Below, piece after piece: positions 8,569 to 16,831 of a DNA stretch of 64,000 nt. The translations under genes and the position numbers were made by a program. The stretch's first letter is position 1. Each line of letters opens with the position of its first letter. Source of the DNA: JBDHWG01 sp046328505 (lineage in GTDB: Bacteria; Chloroflexota; Anaerolineae; Epilineales; JAHCIE01); assembly GCA_046328505.1 (NCBI GenBank), contig JAXLWL010000003.1, forward strand, positions 868,001 to 932,000, given 5' to 3'. The notes under the pieces were generated by a model, which was given only the letters and a program-made list of their open reading frames with translations, was not told the origin of the DNA and searched no databases.

Positions 8569-9747
8569 ATGACTGCAACACTACCTCGTGTCGTTGTTAT
8601 CGGGGCGGGCTTCACGGGCGCGGCCACGGCCCACGATCTGGCCCTGCGGGGCTTCCAGGTAACAGTCGTCGAGCGCGGCGAGATTACCTCCGGCACCAGC
8701 GGCCGCTGCCACTGCCTGCTTCACAGCGGGGGGCGATACTGCGTCAAAGACCAGGAAGCCGCTTCCGAGTGCATTGACGAGAACTTCATCCTCCGCAAGA
8801 TTATGCCCGATGTGCTGGAACTGAATGATGGCCTGTTCGTCGCTTTCGACGAGGCCGACCTAGTGTTCCAGGAGAAGTTCGTCCAGGGTTGTGAATCCTG
8901 CCACATCCCCTTTCAGGTTCTGACCCGTCAGCAAACCCTCGCTCTTGAGCCAAATCTGACCCCCACCCTGCTCGGCGCGGTGCGCGTGCCCGACGGCGTG
9001 TTCGAGGCGCTCCGCTTTGCCCTCACCTTCCTCTCGACGGCGCGCAAGAACGGCGCCCAGGTCTTCACCTATCACCAGGTCGTCGACCTGCTCCGCGATG
9101 GGACGGGCACCGTCGCGGGCGTCCGCGTCGTGGACCGCGCCCGCCGCGAGATGAAGGACATTCCGGCCGACATAGTGGTCAACGCGACCGGCCCGTGGGT
9201 GGGTGAGATCACGGCTCTGGCGGGCATCGCGGTGCCGATTGTTCCTACGCCCGGCGTGATGATCTCGCTGAACAAGCGCGTGTGCAACCTGGTCATCAAC
9301 AAGATGAATAAGCCGAGCGACGGCGACATCATCGTGCCGCAGCGCCAGTCATCCCTGATCGGGACAACGTCGTGGGTGACAGAGAGCGCCGACTACATTC
9401 CGATTCCGCAGGACCACGTCAAATTGATGCGCGAGCGCGGCGCGGCGATGTCCCCGATCCTGGGGCAGGCGCAGATGCGCGGCGCATTCGCCGTGGCCCG
9501 GCCGCTCATCGGCTCGGCCAGCGCCGGCGACGCCCGCGAGCTGAGCCGCACGTTCGAGTGCTTCGACCACGCCAAGCAAGGCATCGAGGGCTTCGTCACC
9601 ATCACGGGCGGCAAGGCGACGACGGCCCGCGCGATGGCTGAAAAGACGGTGGATATTGTGTGCCGCAAGCTGGGCATCGACGTCCCATGCCGCACCAAGG
9701 ACACACCGCTTATCTCCTATCGCCGGTACTACGCCCAGGCCGCCTAG
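8569..9747 (+). CDS. GlpA-family FAD-dependent dehydrogenase, short form, first gene of a complex II-like operon
   Basis: This 392-residue flavoprotein belongs to the glycerol-3-phosphate dehydrogenase (GlpA/GlpD) family. ATG 8569 follows GGAGGTG. It has the FAD motif VIGAGFTGAATAHDLALRG near residue 9, the GRCHCLLHSGGRY segment, FVTITGGKATTAR and ARPLIG, so the conserved Arg and Lys of the substrate site are kept. Unlike the GlpA at 13.9 kb it has no C-terminal BFD-like iron-sulfur domain, and the IGTTDH segment of that paralog reads IGTTSW here. It is followed after 11 bases by SdhB-, SdhC- and SdhD-like genes and no SdhA, so it probably supplies the catalytic subunit of a membrane quinone reductase. 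The substrate may be glycerol 3-phosphate or a related hydroxy compound. Confidence 0.85.
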   Translation: MTATLPRVVVIGAGFTGAATAHDLALRGFQVTVVERGEITSGTSGRCHCLLHSGGRYCVKDQEAASECIDENFILRKIMPDVLELNDGLFVAFDEADLVFQEKFVQGCESCHIPFQVLTRQQTLALEPNLTPTLLGAVRVPDGVFEALRFALTFLSTARKNGAQVFTYHQVVDLLRDGTGTVAGVRVVDRARREMKDIPADIVVNATGPWVGEITALAGIAVPIVPTPGVMISLNKRVCNLVINKMNKPSDGDIIVPQRQSSLIGTTSWVTESADYIPIPQDHVKLMRERGAAMSPILGQAQMRGAFAVARPLIGSASAGDARELSRTFECFDHAKQGIEGFVTITGGKATTARAMAEKTVDIVCRKLGIDVPCRTKDTPLISYRRYYAQAA

Positions 9748-9758
9748 AGGGTACGCCT

Positions 9759-10529
9759 ATGTCGTGGCAACTCAATGTTCGCGTCGCCCGGCAAAGGCCG
9801 GGTGACCCTTCCGTTCACTATGATGTCTTTACCCTGGAAGTCGACCCCGATGAGTACGTCCTCGACGTGATCGAGCGCATCTGGGGCCAGCACGACCGCA
9901 GCCTGATGTTCCGCCACGCCTGCCACCACGCTTCGTGCGGGACGTGCGGTATGCGCGTCAACGGCGCCGAGAAGCTCGCCTGCGTGACGTCCATCCGCGA
10001 CGTGACCACGGACGGCGGGACGCTCACCGTCGAGCCGCTGCGCAACCTGCCGCTGGTCGGCGACCTGGTGGTCGACCCGGCGCCCATGTTCGCCGCCCTC
10101 GCTGCTATCGGCATGCCCATCATGCGCAGCGTGGAGGCATACGGCGAGCCGGGCGCGTACAATCGTTTCGAGGACTGCATCGAGTGCGGGCTGTGCATCT
10201 CCGCCTGCCCCCTCATGGCGACATCGTCGGCGTACCTCGGCCCGGCCGCCCTGGCTGCCGCCGAGCGCGTGGTCGAGGAGCGGCGCAGCGCGGACCTCCC
10301 GAGCGTGCTCGACCTTGTCGACAGCGAGGAGGGGTGCTGGCGCTGCCATACCGCGTTCGAGTGCAGCGAGGTCTGCCCGATGAACGTCAACCCCGCGGGC
10401 CGCATTATGGCCCTGCGGCGGGCACTGATGATCGAGCGCATCAAGAGCCTGTTCTGGCGCGGCAAGACGAAGCGCCCCGCCCCCACGACCCCCACGCCCA
10501 TCGCGCCCGCCGCCTCGAAGCCGCACTAG
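9759..10529 (+). CDS. Succinate dehydrogenase/fumarate reductase-type iron-sulfur subunit (SdhB-like) partnered with a GlpA-like flavoprotein
   Basis: The 256-residue protein has all three cluster sites of complex II SdhB. The [2Fe-2S] ligands are C55, C60, C63 and C75; the [4Fe-4S] site is C140-x2-C143-x2-C146-x3-C150-P; the [3Fe-4S] site is C196, C202 and C206-P in a HTAFECSEVCP context. It would carry electrons from the flavoprotein to quinone in the membrane subunits. The gene sits between the GlpA-like gene (11 bases upstream) and the sdhC-like gene (18 bases downstream). A short Pro/Thr-rich tail ends the protein. The internal ATG at 9759 is preferred because longer versions overlap the upstream gene. 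The B subunit is securely recognised; its partner is inferred from the operon. Confidence 0.9.
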   Translation: MSWQLNVRVARQRPGDPSVHYDVFTLEVDPDEYVLDVIERIWGQHDRSLMFRHACHHASCGTCGMRVNGAEKLACVTSIRDVTTDGGTLTVEPLRNLPLVGDLVVDPAPMFAALAAIGMPIMRSVEAYGEPGAYNRFEDCIECGLCISACPLMATSSAYLGPAALAAAERVVEERRSADLPSVLDLVDSEEGCWRCHTAFECSEVCPMNVNPAGRIMALRRALMIERIKSLFWRGKTKRPAPTTPTPIAPAASKPH

Positions 10530-10547
10530 GCTTCAGGAGGTACGACA

Positions 10548-10946
10548 ATGACAATACGCGACCCATCGGCGCCGGTCTCGCGGAAGAACTGGGTCAGGTG
10601 GTTCGACCCGCGCGGGCGCAGCATTGGCTCGTGGGCGTTCATCTTCAACCGCCTGACGGGGCTGGCGCTGGCCGCTTACCTGCCGATCCACTTCTTCATC
10701 ATCAGCAGCCTCTACCGCGGCGCTGACGCGTGGGACGGCTTGATGGCCTTCTTCCGCAGCCCGTTCGCCCTCCTGTTTGACGTGGGCCTCGTCCTGGCCC
10801 TGCTGTACCACGGCCTCAACGGGACCCGCATCGTGCTCCTGGCGTTCGATATCGGCGAGACACACCAGCGGGCGATGTTCTACACTGCTATGGCGGTCGG
10901 CGCCGTGCTCCTGCTGTACGCCGCCCTGCGGCTGTTCGGCGTGTAG
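10548..10946 (+). CDS. SdhC-like membrane anchor subunit
   Basis: The 132-residue membrane protein has three hydrophobic segments (about residues 35-55, 70-92 and 108-130). FNRLTGLALAAYLPIHFF matches the R-x-TG plus His pattern of the SdhC cytochrome b anchor, and YHGLNGTRIVL holds a second conserved histidine that often ligates heme b. AGGAGG precedes ATG 10548. Together with the next gene it would form the quinone-reducing membrane part of the complex II-like enzyme encoded by this operon. Confidence 0.85.
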   Translation: MTIRDPSAPVSRKNWVRWFDPRGRSIGSWAFIFNRLTGLALAAYLPIHFFIISSLYRGADAWDGLMAFFRSPFALLFDVGLVLALLYHGLNGTRIVLLAFDIGETHQRAMFYTAMAVGAVLLLYAALRLFGV

Positions 10947-10955
10947 GAGGCAGCC

Positions 10956-11327
10956 ATGACACTTCTTTCACCCACAACGCGCGCGTCCCATCTGGCTGCG
11001 TGGGCCTGGATCGCCCAGGCAGCCACCGGTGTCCTCCTGCTCGTCCTGCTCACGCTGCACCTTGCGGCGCAGCACTTCACCGGGGCTGACGGCGTCCTGA
11101 GCTACACGGAGGTGATCGACTACCTGCGCAACCCGCTCGTGTTCCTAGTCGAGACGCTGTTCTCCGCCTCGGTGCTGCTCCACGCTCTGCTCGGCGTGCG
11201 GGCCGTCCTGTTCGACCTGGACCTGTCGGCGCTCCGCCAGCACCAGGTCAACATTGGCTTGACGATCCTGGGCGTGGCGATGTTCCTGTGGGCATTCGCC
11301 CTGACCTTCGCCACGGTGATGCGGTAG
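10956..11327 (+). CDS. SdhD-like membrane anchor subunit
   Basis: The 123-residue protein has three predicted membrane helices. LLTLHLAAQHF and LLHALLGVRAVLFDLD are typical of the second anchor subunit of complex II, with histidines in place for heme or quinone binding. TAGGAGG lies just before ATG 10956, and the gap to the sdhC-like gene is nine bases. It is the last gene of the four-gene operon; a hairpin at 11352-11384 follows. Confidence 0.82.
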   Translation: MTLLSPTTRASHLAAWAWIAQAATGVLLLVLLTLHLAAQHFTGADGVLSYTEVIDYLRNPLVFLVETLFSASVLLHALLGVRAVLFDLDLSALRQHQVNIGLTILGVAMFLWAFALTFATVMR

Positions 11328-11351
11328 ACTGCCTAACCTCCCCGGTATTGT

Positions 11352-11384
11352 CCTCTCGGGCGGCGCCTCTCACCGCCCGAGGGG
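11352..11384 (+). terminator. Hairpin terminator after the complex II-like operon
   Basis: CCTCTCGGGCGG (11352-11363) pairs with CCGCCCGAGGGG (11373-11384) with one G-U pair. No T-run follows, so termination strength is uncertain. Confidence 0.5.
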
Positions 11385-11404
11385 CACCTCACATCCCGAG
11401 TTTC

Positions 11405-11490
11405 CAAGAGGAATGAACCGCAGAGACGCGAAGGCGCAGAGGAAGAGAAAGAATCGCTCCCTTCCCCCTTTGCGTCTCTGAGCCTCGGCG
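11405..11490. repeat. Dispersed-type repeat (CCGCAGAGACGC arms)
   Basis: AACCGCAGAGACGCGAAGG in one arm and TTTGCGTCTCTGAGCCTCG in the other form imperfect inverted ends around a purine/pyrimidine-rich centre. It fills the gap between the sdhD-like gene and the methyltransferase. It looks like a small non-coding element. Confidence 0.45.
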
Positions 11491-11565
11491 CTGCCAACCT
11501 GCCTTGAGGCTTGCAATGACAGGCGTAGTGTTGACCTTCCCCACCGTCCGCCGTAGTATTCCCCC

Positions 11566-12180
11566 ATGAGCGACGCACCCCGTCCACAGTTCGACCCGGA
11601 TTTTCCCGCCTTCGCGGCGAGCCACGGCCTCGACGACTGGGAGGGCTGGTGGAGTCCGTACGACGACGCGACGTACGCCGCCGTCCTCGACGCCGTCGCG
11701 ACGGAGAACACAGTGCTCGACATCGGCGCGGGCGATCTGCGCCTCTCCCTTCGCCTGGCCGCGCGCGCCCGACGCGTCTACGCCGTCGAGGTCAACCCGC
11801 GCCTTGTGGCCGACGCCCTGGCCCGCGCCGGCTATGCCCTGCCGCGCAACCTCGTCGTCGTCTGCGGCAACGCCCTGGACATCTCCGTCCCGCCCGACGT
11901 GACCGCCGCCGTCCTCCTCATGCGCCACTGCCGCCATTTCCGCGCCTACGTGGACCGCCTGCGCGCCGTCGGCTGCCGCCGGCTCATCACCAACGCCCGC
12001 TGGGGCATGGGCGTCGAAATCGTGGGCCTGGGGCCGGGCGCCGCGTGGGAGACGTTCGCCGGCGGCTGGTACGCCTGCCTGTGCGGTGCGGTCGGCTACA
12101 AAGGGGAGGACGCGGCGGACGAGCCGCAGGACGCCGTGACGGTGGAGACGTGTCCGGCGTGCGCGAGAGTGGCGGGGTGA
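11566..12180 (+). CDS. SAM-dependent methyltransferase-like protein
   Basis: The 204-residue protein contains VLDIGAGDLRLSLRLA (about residues 50-65), a classic motif I for S-adenosylmethionine binding, followed by VYAVEVNPRLVADAL with the acidic motif II residue and VVVCGNALDI as motif III. The arrangement resembles rRNA dimethyladenosine-type or small-molecule methyltransferases, but I cannot name the substrate. The C-terminus ends with a CPAC pair and an earlier Cys pair (ACLCG) that could bind metal. It stands alone between the glycerol operons, with no strong ribosome binding site. Confidence 0.65.
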   Translation: MSDAPRPQFDPDFPAFAASHGLDDWEGWWSPYDDATYAAVLDAVATENTVLDIGAGDLRLSLRLAARARRVYAVEVNPRLVADALARAGYALPRNLVVVCGNALDISVPPDVTAAVLLMRHCRHFRAYVDRLRAVGCRRLITNARWGMGVEIVGLGPGAAWETFAGGWYACLCGAVGYKGEDAADEPQDAVTVETCPACARVAG

Positions 12181-12187
12181 CGGAAAT

Positions 12188-12341
12188 GTAGTAGCGACTT
12201 CCAGTCGCTTCCCCGGGCTGGACCTGGCGCGGCATACATGCGGCACAGACTGGAAGTCTGCGCCTAATATGGGAAAGCCTGCCGAGGCAGGCTCGGCTGG
12301 GGGTGACGTCGGCAAGCGAGCCTGCTTCGAGCAGGCTTCAG
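12188..12341. repeat. Cluster of palindromic repeats (family B copy plus a GCCTGC-type element)
   Basis: GTAGTAGCGACTTCCAGTCG (12188-12207) is a copy of the family also seen at about 16832, 33187 and 51725. It is followed by AGCCTGCCGAGGCAGGCT and AGCCTGCTTCGAGCAGGCT, two self-complementary 18-19-base units. Together they fill the 220-base gap before the phosphotransferase gene. Confidence 0.7.
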
Positions 12342-12401
12342 CGTATCAGCTACCGAATTCCATTCGGTAGCATCGGCGGGCGATGCGCGGTGATGGGATA
12401 A

Positions 12402-13397
12402 ATGCTTGAGAAGCCCGACCTTCCGGATGAAACAATCGAGGCGTGCCTGCGTGATGAATATGGCATCGAGGCCGCCGAGATAGCGTTCCTGCCGCTGGGC
12501 GCGGACGCGGCCACGGCGGTCTACCGCGTGAATGACGATACGGAGGCGTACTTCCTGAAGCTGCGGCACGGCGACTTTGACGAGACCGCCGTCGCCGTCC
12601 CGCGCTTCCTGAGCGACCACGGCGTCGGCCACATCATCACGCCGGTACAGACACGCGATGGGCGGCTCTGGACGCGGGTATCCGACTTCGCTGCAACGCT
12701 CTACCCGTTTGTCGAGGGGTGGAACGGCCGCGAGGCGCCGCCGTTGGAGCGCCACTGGGTCGAGCTAGGCGTGGCGCTGCGCGCCATGCACACTCTGGAG
12801 TTGCCGCCTTCGCTGGCGGAGCGCATCCCGCGCGAGACGTTCTCGTCCTACTGGCGCGACATGGTGCGGGGCTTCCAGGCGCGGGTCGAGGACACAGTGT
12901 ATGCGGAGTCGGTGGCGGCGCGGTGCGCGCAGTTCGTCCGGGAGAAGCGTCGCGAGATCAACGGCCTGGTCGCGCGTGCCGAAGAGCTTGCCGAAGAGCT
13001 ACATGCGCAGCCGCCGCCATATGTCCTGTGCCACGGCGACATCCACGCCTGGAACCTGCTGATCGAGGCGGATGGCGCGCTATATATCGTGGACTGGGAC
13101 ACGCTCATCCTCGCTCCAAAGGAGCGCGACCTGATGTTCGTCGGCGCCGGCCTGGGCATCGGCGACACGCCGGAGGAAGCCGCGCTATTCTACCGGGGCT
13201 ACAGGGCCACGGATATCAATCTAGACGCGCTGGCGTACTACCGCTTCGAGCGGATTGTCGAGGACATCGCGGCGTTCTGCCAGCAATTGCTGCTCACGGA
13301 CGAGGGCGGCGCGGACCGCGAGCAAGCGCTCGGCTACCTCACCGACTCGTTCCTACCCGGCCACGTGGTCGAGCGAGCATACGGAACCGATTGGTAG
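12402..13397 (+). CDS. Aminoglycoside phosphotransferase-family kinase
   Basis: The 331-residue protein has the APH-type kinase fold. LCHGDIHAWNLLI gives the catalytic loop (His211, Asp213, Asn218) and YIVDWDTLILAPKERDL the metal-binding Asp231. The N-terminal ATP-binding part shows AYFLKLRHG with the conserved Lys. It is closest in style to the spectinomycin-kinase-like branch, but such genes often act on other small hydroxyl substrates such as sugars or choline. Its stop codon lies inside a 28-base palindrome shared with the convergent gene. No resistance context is present. Confidence 0.78.
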   Translation: MLEKPDLPDETIEACLRDEYGIEAAEIAFLPLGADAATAVYRVNDDTEAYFLKLRHGDFDETAVAVPRFLSDHGVGHIITPVQTRDGRLWTRVSDFAATLYPFVEGWNGREAPPLERHWVELGVALRAMHTLELPPSLAERIPRETFSSYWRDMVRGFQARVEDTVYAESVAARCAQFVREKRREINGLVARAEELAEELHAQPPPYVLCHGDIHAWNLLIEADGALYIVDWDTLILAPKERDLMFVGAGLGIGDTPEEAALFYRGYRATDINLDALAYYRFERIVEDIAAFCQQLLLTDEGGADREQALGYLTDSFLPGHVVERAYGTDW

Positions 13398-13421
13398 AGA
13401 CGCGCCATGGCGCGTCTCTAC
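13394..13421. terminator. 28-base perfect palindrome between convergent genes (family C repeat)
   Basis: The arms GTAGAGACGCGCCA and TGGCGCGTCTCTAC are exact reverse complements. The element holds the stop codon of the plus-strand kinase gene and touches the 3' end of the minus-strand gene, so it can serve as a two-way terminator. A sister copy lies at 39299-39336 between two other convergent genes. Confidence 0.7.
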
Positions 13422-13723
13422 TCGTGCGCAGGGTTCTTGGTGTGGGGCTTCTTGCCTAGCTCGTGCCAGTCCTTCTCCTCGACGTTGACGCCGTAGTGTT
13501 CCGCTGCCTTCTTGATGGCGGCGAAGGCTAGGTCACGGTCGGCGTCGGACACGTCCTCGACCTGGTCGAAGCGGGCGAGGGCGTTCTTGACGTGCGAGGC
13601 GTCGGTGAGCGGCTCCTTGCGCTGCTTCGGGAAGGCAAAGACGCTCTCGGGCAGGTCGTTGCGCTCCTTGGTATCGAGGTCACCATGCTCTGTGTGCGGC
13701 TTCCATGTCGTTTTAGTTGCCAT
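13418..13723 (-). CDS. Small conserved hypothetical protein (DUF6582-like)
   Basis: The 101-residue soluble, charged protein begins MATKTTWKPHTEHGDLDT and contains LPESVFAFPKQRKEPLTDA and a conserved pattern of His and Lys around AIKKAAEHYGV. I recognise this as the small protein family seen in phage and chromosome contexts (DUF6582-like); its function is not known. AAGGGAGCG stands seven bases before the start. It is transcribed alone, convergent with the kinase gene. Confidence 0.65.
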   Translation of the reverse strand: MATKTTWKPHTEHGDLDTKERNDLPESVFAFPKQRKEPLTDASHVKNALARFDQVEDVSDADRDLAFAAIKKAAEHYGVNVEEKDWHELGKKPHTKNPAHE

Positions 13724-13863
13724 GCGATCGCTCCCTTAAGAATTATTCTGGGCCGCCTTTCGCGTTTTTCGCTCGCTTTCCTGAATTTCGTGGTCCAAAC
13801 GCGCCATCCACCGTCTATCCCAGCGTACCGCAAACATTGTGCCAAACGAATACTATATTCCCC

Positions 13864-13892
13864 TTGCGTGACACGCTGCGTTGCGCTACAAT
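13864..13892 (+). promoter_or_regulatory. Promoter and operator-like palindrome of the glpABC operon
   Basis: TTGCGT (13864-13869) and TACAAT (13887-13892) are 17 bases apart. The palindrome GCGTGACACGC (13866-13876) overlaps the -35 box and looks like a repressor site. Transcription would start near 13899, giving a very short leader with GGAGG at 13901. Confidence 0.45.
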
Positions 13893-13916
13893 AAGATGCA
13901 GGAGGCAAAGAAGCTT

Positions 13917-15533
13917 ATGCGCCATGTGAGCACCGAAGTCGTTGTCATTGGCGGCGGTTCGACGGGCACCGGGACGGCCCGCGACCTGGCCATGCGCGGC
14001 TTCCAAACAATCCTCGTCGAGAAGCGCGACCTCACCCACGGCACCACCGGCCGCTACCACGGTCTCCTCCACAGCGGTGGCCGCTACGTGGTCAAAGATC
14101 CCGTCTCCGCCAAAGAATGTATCGAAGAAAACTATATCTTGCGCCGCATCATGCCCCACTGCCTGGAGGACACGAGCGGCTTTTTCGTAACGACCCCCTG
14201 GGACGACCCGGCCTTTGGGGATACTTTCAAAGCAGCCTGCGACAAGGTCGGTGTGCCATGCACCGAGCTGTCGGTCTCGGAGGCGCTGCGCCGCGAGCCG
14301 CGCATGAACCCGAAGATCTCGCGCGTGTTCGAGGTGCCGGATGGCTCCGCGGACTCGTTCATGGCGACCCGCCTCGTGGCCAGGTCCGCCGAGCAGTACG
14401 GCGCCAAGGTGTGTCCCTACCACGAGGTCATTGATCTCGTCAAGGACGGCGACAAGATCGTGGGCGTCCACGTCAAGGACACGGTCACGGGTGAGGAGTA
14501 CGTCATCGATTGTGACATGGTGGTGAATGCGTCGGGCGCGTGGGCCGGCCAGATCGCCGCGATGGCGGGCGCTATCGCCAACGTGATCCCTGGCAAGGGC
14601 GTCATGGTCGCCTCCAACCACCGGCTGGTGAACACCGTCCTCAACCGCTGCAAGATGCCCGCCGATGGCGATATTATTGTGCCGATCCACACCGTCTCGG
14701 TCATCGGCACGACGGACCACAAGGTCCCCGATCCGGAGCATTACGGTATCGAACCCTGGGAAGTCGAGCTGATGCTGGACGAAGGCGAGAAGATGGTGCC
14801 CGGCTTCAAGAGCGCGCGCATGGTGCGCGCGTGGGCCGGCGTTCGCCCGCTGTACCAGGAGAGCGCGACGGCCGATACCCGCGACGTGACGCGTACCTAT
14901 ACCCTCCTCGACCACGAGACCCGCGACGGCATCAAGGGCTTCGTCACGATCACGGGCGGTAAGTGGACCACGTTCCGCCAGATGGCCGAGGTGACGGTCA
15001 ACGCCGTGTGCAAGAAGCTCGGCACCGAGCGCCCGTGCCGCACAGCGTTCGAGGTGCTGCCCGGCAACGAGGACGGCAAGTTCTACACGCTCGGCCACCG
15101 GCTCAAGGAGATCGAGGAGGCCAATACCTACGGCGACCTCATCTGCGAGTGCGAGATAGTCACCGGCGCCACGGCGCGGGAAGCCATGGCCGATGCCGTG
15201 ACGCTCGACGATGTGCGCCGCGAGACGCGCCTGGGCATGGGACCATGCCAGGGCGCTTTCTGCCGCTACCGCGGCGCCGCCCTCTACCAGGAAGTCAAAG
15301 GTGCGTCCATTGAGGAGACAAACCTGGCTTTGCTCGACTTCCTCCAGGAGCGCTGGAAGGGCCTCAGAGCCATTCTGTGGGGCGACCAGCTGCGCGAGGC
15401 GGCGCTGGACGAGATCATGTATCGCGGCGTCTTCAACGTCGACAACCTGGACACCAACGGCCTGAAGAGCCCGCTCAGCGAGTTCTACCTCTATGAGCCT
15501 GAGGGCCAAGAGCCGGTGGTGAAACACTCATGA
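13917..15533 (+). CDS. glpA: Anaerobic-type glycerol-3-phosphate dehydrogenase subunit A
   Basis: GlpA oxidises glycerol 3-phosphate to dihydroxyacetone phosphate with FAD. ATG 13917 is chosen for the upstream GGAGG; the product has 538 residues, as usual for GlpA. VIGGGSTGTGTARDLAMRG is the FAD motif. The IGTTDHKV, AGVRPLY and ITGGKWTTFR segments carry substrate residues. The C-terminal BFD-like [2Fe-2S] domain has C410, C412, C444 and C449. It starts an operon with glpB, glpC and the DhaM fusion. It is a paralog of the shorter flavoprotein at 8569-9747. Confidence 0.93.
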   Translation: MRHVSTEVVVIGGGSTGTGTARDLAMRGFQTILVEKRDLTHGTTGRYHGLLHSGGRYVVKDPVSAKECIEENYILRRIMPHCLEDTSGFFVTTPWDDPAFGDTFKAACDKVGVPCTELSVSEALRREPRMNPKISRVFEVPDGSADSFMATRLVARSAEQYGAKVCPYHEVIDLVKDGDKIVGVHVKDTVTGEEYVIDCDMVVNASGAWAGQIAAMAGAIANVIPGKGVMVASNHRLVNTVLNRCKMPADGDIIVPIHTVSVIGTTDHKVPDPEHYGIEPWEVELMLDEGEKMVPGFKSARMVRAWAGVRPLYQESATADTRDVTRTYTLLDHETRDGIKGFVTITGGKWTTFRQMAEVTVNAVCKKLGTERPCRTAFEVLPGNEDGKFYTLGHRLKEIEEANTYGDLICECEIVTGATAREAMADAVTLDDVRRETRLGMGPCQGAFCRYRGAALYQEVKGASIEETNLALLDFLQERWKGLRAILWGDQLREAALDEIMYRGVFNVDNLDTNGLKSPLSEFYLYEPEGQEPVVKHS

Positions 15534-15567
15534 CAATTCGCCTTCCTGTTGCGAGGCTATTTATCCC

Positions 15568-16818
15568 ATGAAAGCAGACACCATTGTCATTGGGGCCGGC
15601 TACGCCGGCCTGATGGCCGCCTTGCAGGCGGTCGAAAGTGGCGAGAAGACTCTGCTCGTGTCCAAGGGCGTCGGCACGACACACTGGACACCGGGCAGCG
15701 TCGATATCCTCGGCTATGATCTAGCGACATCCTCGCTGGTCGAGAACCCCCGGACGGGCGTGAGCAAGCTCATCGCCGCCCAGCCCGATCACCCCTACGC
15801 CCACGCGGGCCTGGACAGTCTGGATGCGGCGCTCGCGGTCTTCATGACCCTGACGCAAGCCCAGGGCCTGCCCTACGCCGGCTCACCCGATCGCAACTTC
15901 CTCCTGCCGTCGCCGATCGGCACCGTCCGCCCGACGGCCATAGCGCCGCTCTCGATGGCGACGGGCGACCTGCGCCAGGGCGGCCAGATCCTTATCATCG
16001 GCTTCTCGAAGATGCGCGACTTCTACCCGCTGCTGACGGCCGGTAACCTCACGCAGGCGGGCTACCAGGCGCGCGGCATCAACCTCGATGTGCCCGTCAT
16101 CAACCGCTATCGCTTCCTGACCAACGTCATCCTGGCGCAGATGTTGGACGACCCGGCCGTGCGGCGCGAGGTCGTGCGCGAGGTCAAGGCCGTCTACGGG
16201 CGCGAGGATCGGGTCGGCTTCCCCGCCGTCCTGGGCTTCCGCAAGCACCCGGAAGTCATGGCGGACCTGGAGCGCGCCCTGGGCGTGCCGGTGTTCGAGA
16301 TTCCCACGCCGCCGCCGTCCGTGCCCGGCTTCCGTCTGTACGAGGCGTTCCGCAAGGCCCTGGAGTACAAGGGCGTGCGGATGATCGTCAGCCCGATGGT
16401 GCTGGGCGCCAAGACGAACAACGGCGCGGTCGAATCCATCGAGACAGACTCCTCCGGCCATAGCACGTTCCACTCCGCCCAGCGCTTCATCCTGGCGACA
16501 GGCGGCCTGGCGGGTGGTGGAATCGCGACGGACTACAAGGGCAACATCCGGGAGACCGTCTTCAATCTGCCGCTGCACGCCCCGGCGTCCCGCACAGAGT
16601 GGGTCAACGCCCGCTATCTGTCACCCACTGGCCACCCGATCTTCCAGACAGGCGTCATGGTCAACGACAGCCTGCAGCCGGTCGATGCCTCGGGTCAGCC
16701 CGTCTTCACCAACGTGCGCGTGGCGGGGAGCGCGCTGGCGCACCTGGACGAGTGGCGAGAGAAGTCGCACGAAGGTGTGAGCCTGTCCACCGGCTGGAAG
16801 GCCGGCCGCGCTGCGTAG
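15568..16818 (+). CDS. glpB: Anaerobic glycerol-3-phosphate dehydrogenase subunit B
   Basis: GlpB is the second flavoprotein of the GlpABC complex and relays electrons from GlpA to the iron-sulfur subunit GlpC. The 416-residue protein begins ADTIVIGAGYAGLMAALQA, a dinucleotide-binding fold, and has TTHWTPGSVDILGY, the segment characteristic of GlpB. A second glycine-rich segment, FILATGGLAGGGI, lies near residue 310. It follows glpA by 34 bases and precedes glpC. A family B palindromic repeat lies in the 87-base gap to glpC. Confidence 0.9.
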   Translation: MKADTIVIGAGYAGLMAALQAVESGEKTLLVSKGVGTTHWTPGSVDILGYDLATSSLVENPRTGVSKLIAAQPDHPYAHAGLDSLDAALAVFMTLTQAQGLPYAGSPDRNFLLPSPIGTVRPTAIAPLSMATGDLRQGGQILIIGFSKMRDFYPLLTAGNLTQAGYQARGINLDVPVINRYRFLTNVILAQMLDDPAVRREVVREVKAVYGREDRVGFPAVLGFRKHPEVMADLERALGVPVFEIPTPPPSVPGFRLYEAFRKALEYKGVRMIVSPMVLGAKTNNGAVESIETDSSGHSTFHSAQRFILATGGLAGGGIATDYKGNIRETVFNLPLHAPASRTEWVNARYLSPTGHPIFQTGVMVNDSLQPVDASGQPVFTNVRVAGSALAHLDEWREKSHEGVSLSTGWKAGRAA

Positions 16819-16831
16819 GCCGAATTAGAGA

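Noticed and set aside
9759..11327. Ordinary succinate dehydrogenase operon
   Set aside because: There is no SdhA; the only flavoprotein in the operon is of the GlpA family and lacks the covalent FAD histidine motif.
12188..12341. Possible CRISPR array
   Set aside because: The units are self-complementary and not evenly spaced, with no unique spacers and no cas genes.
13815..15527. 570-codon minus-strand frame antisense to glpA
   Set aside because: The plus-strand gene is a clear GlpA with all motifs; the antisense translation is low complexity and rich in His, Arg, Val and Ala.
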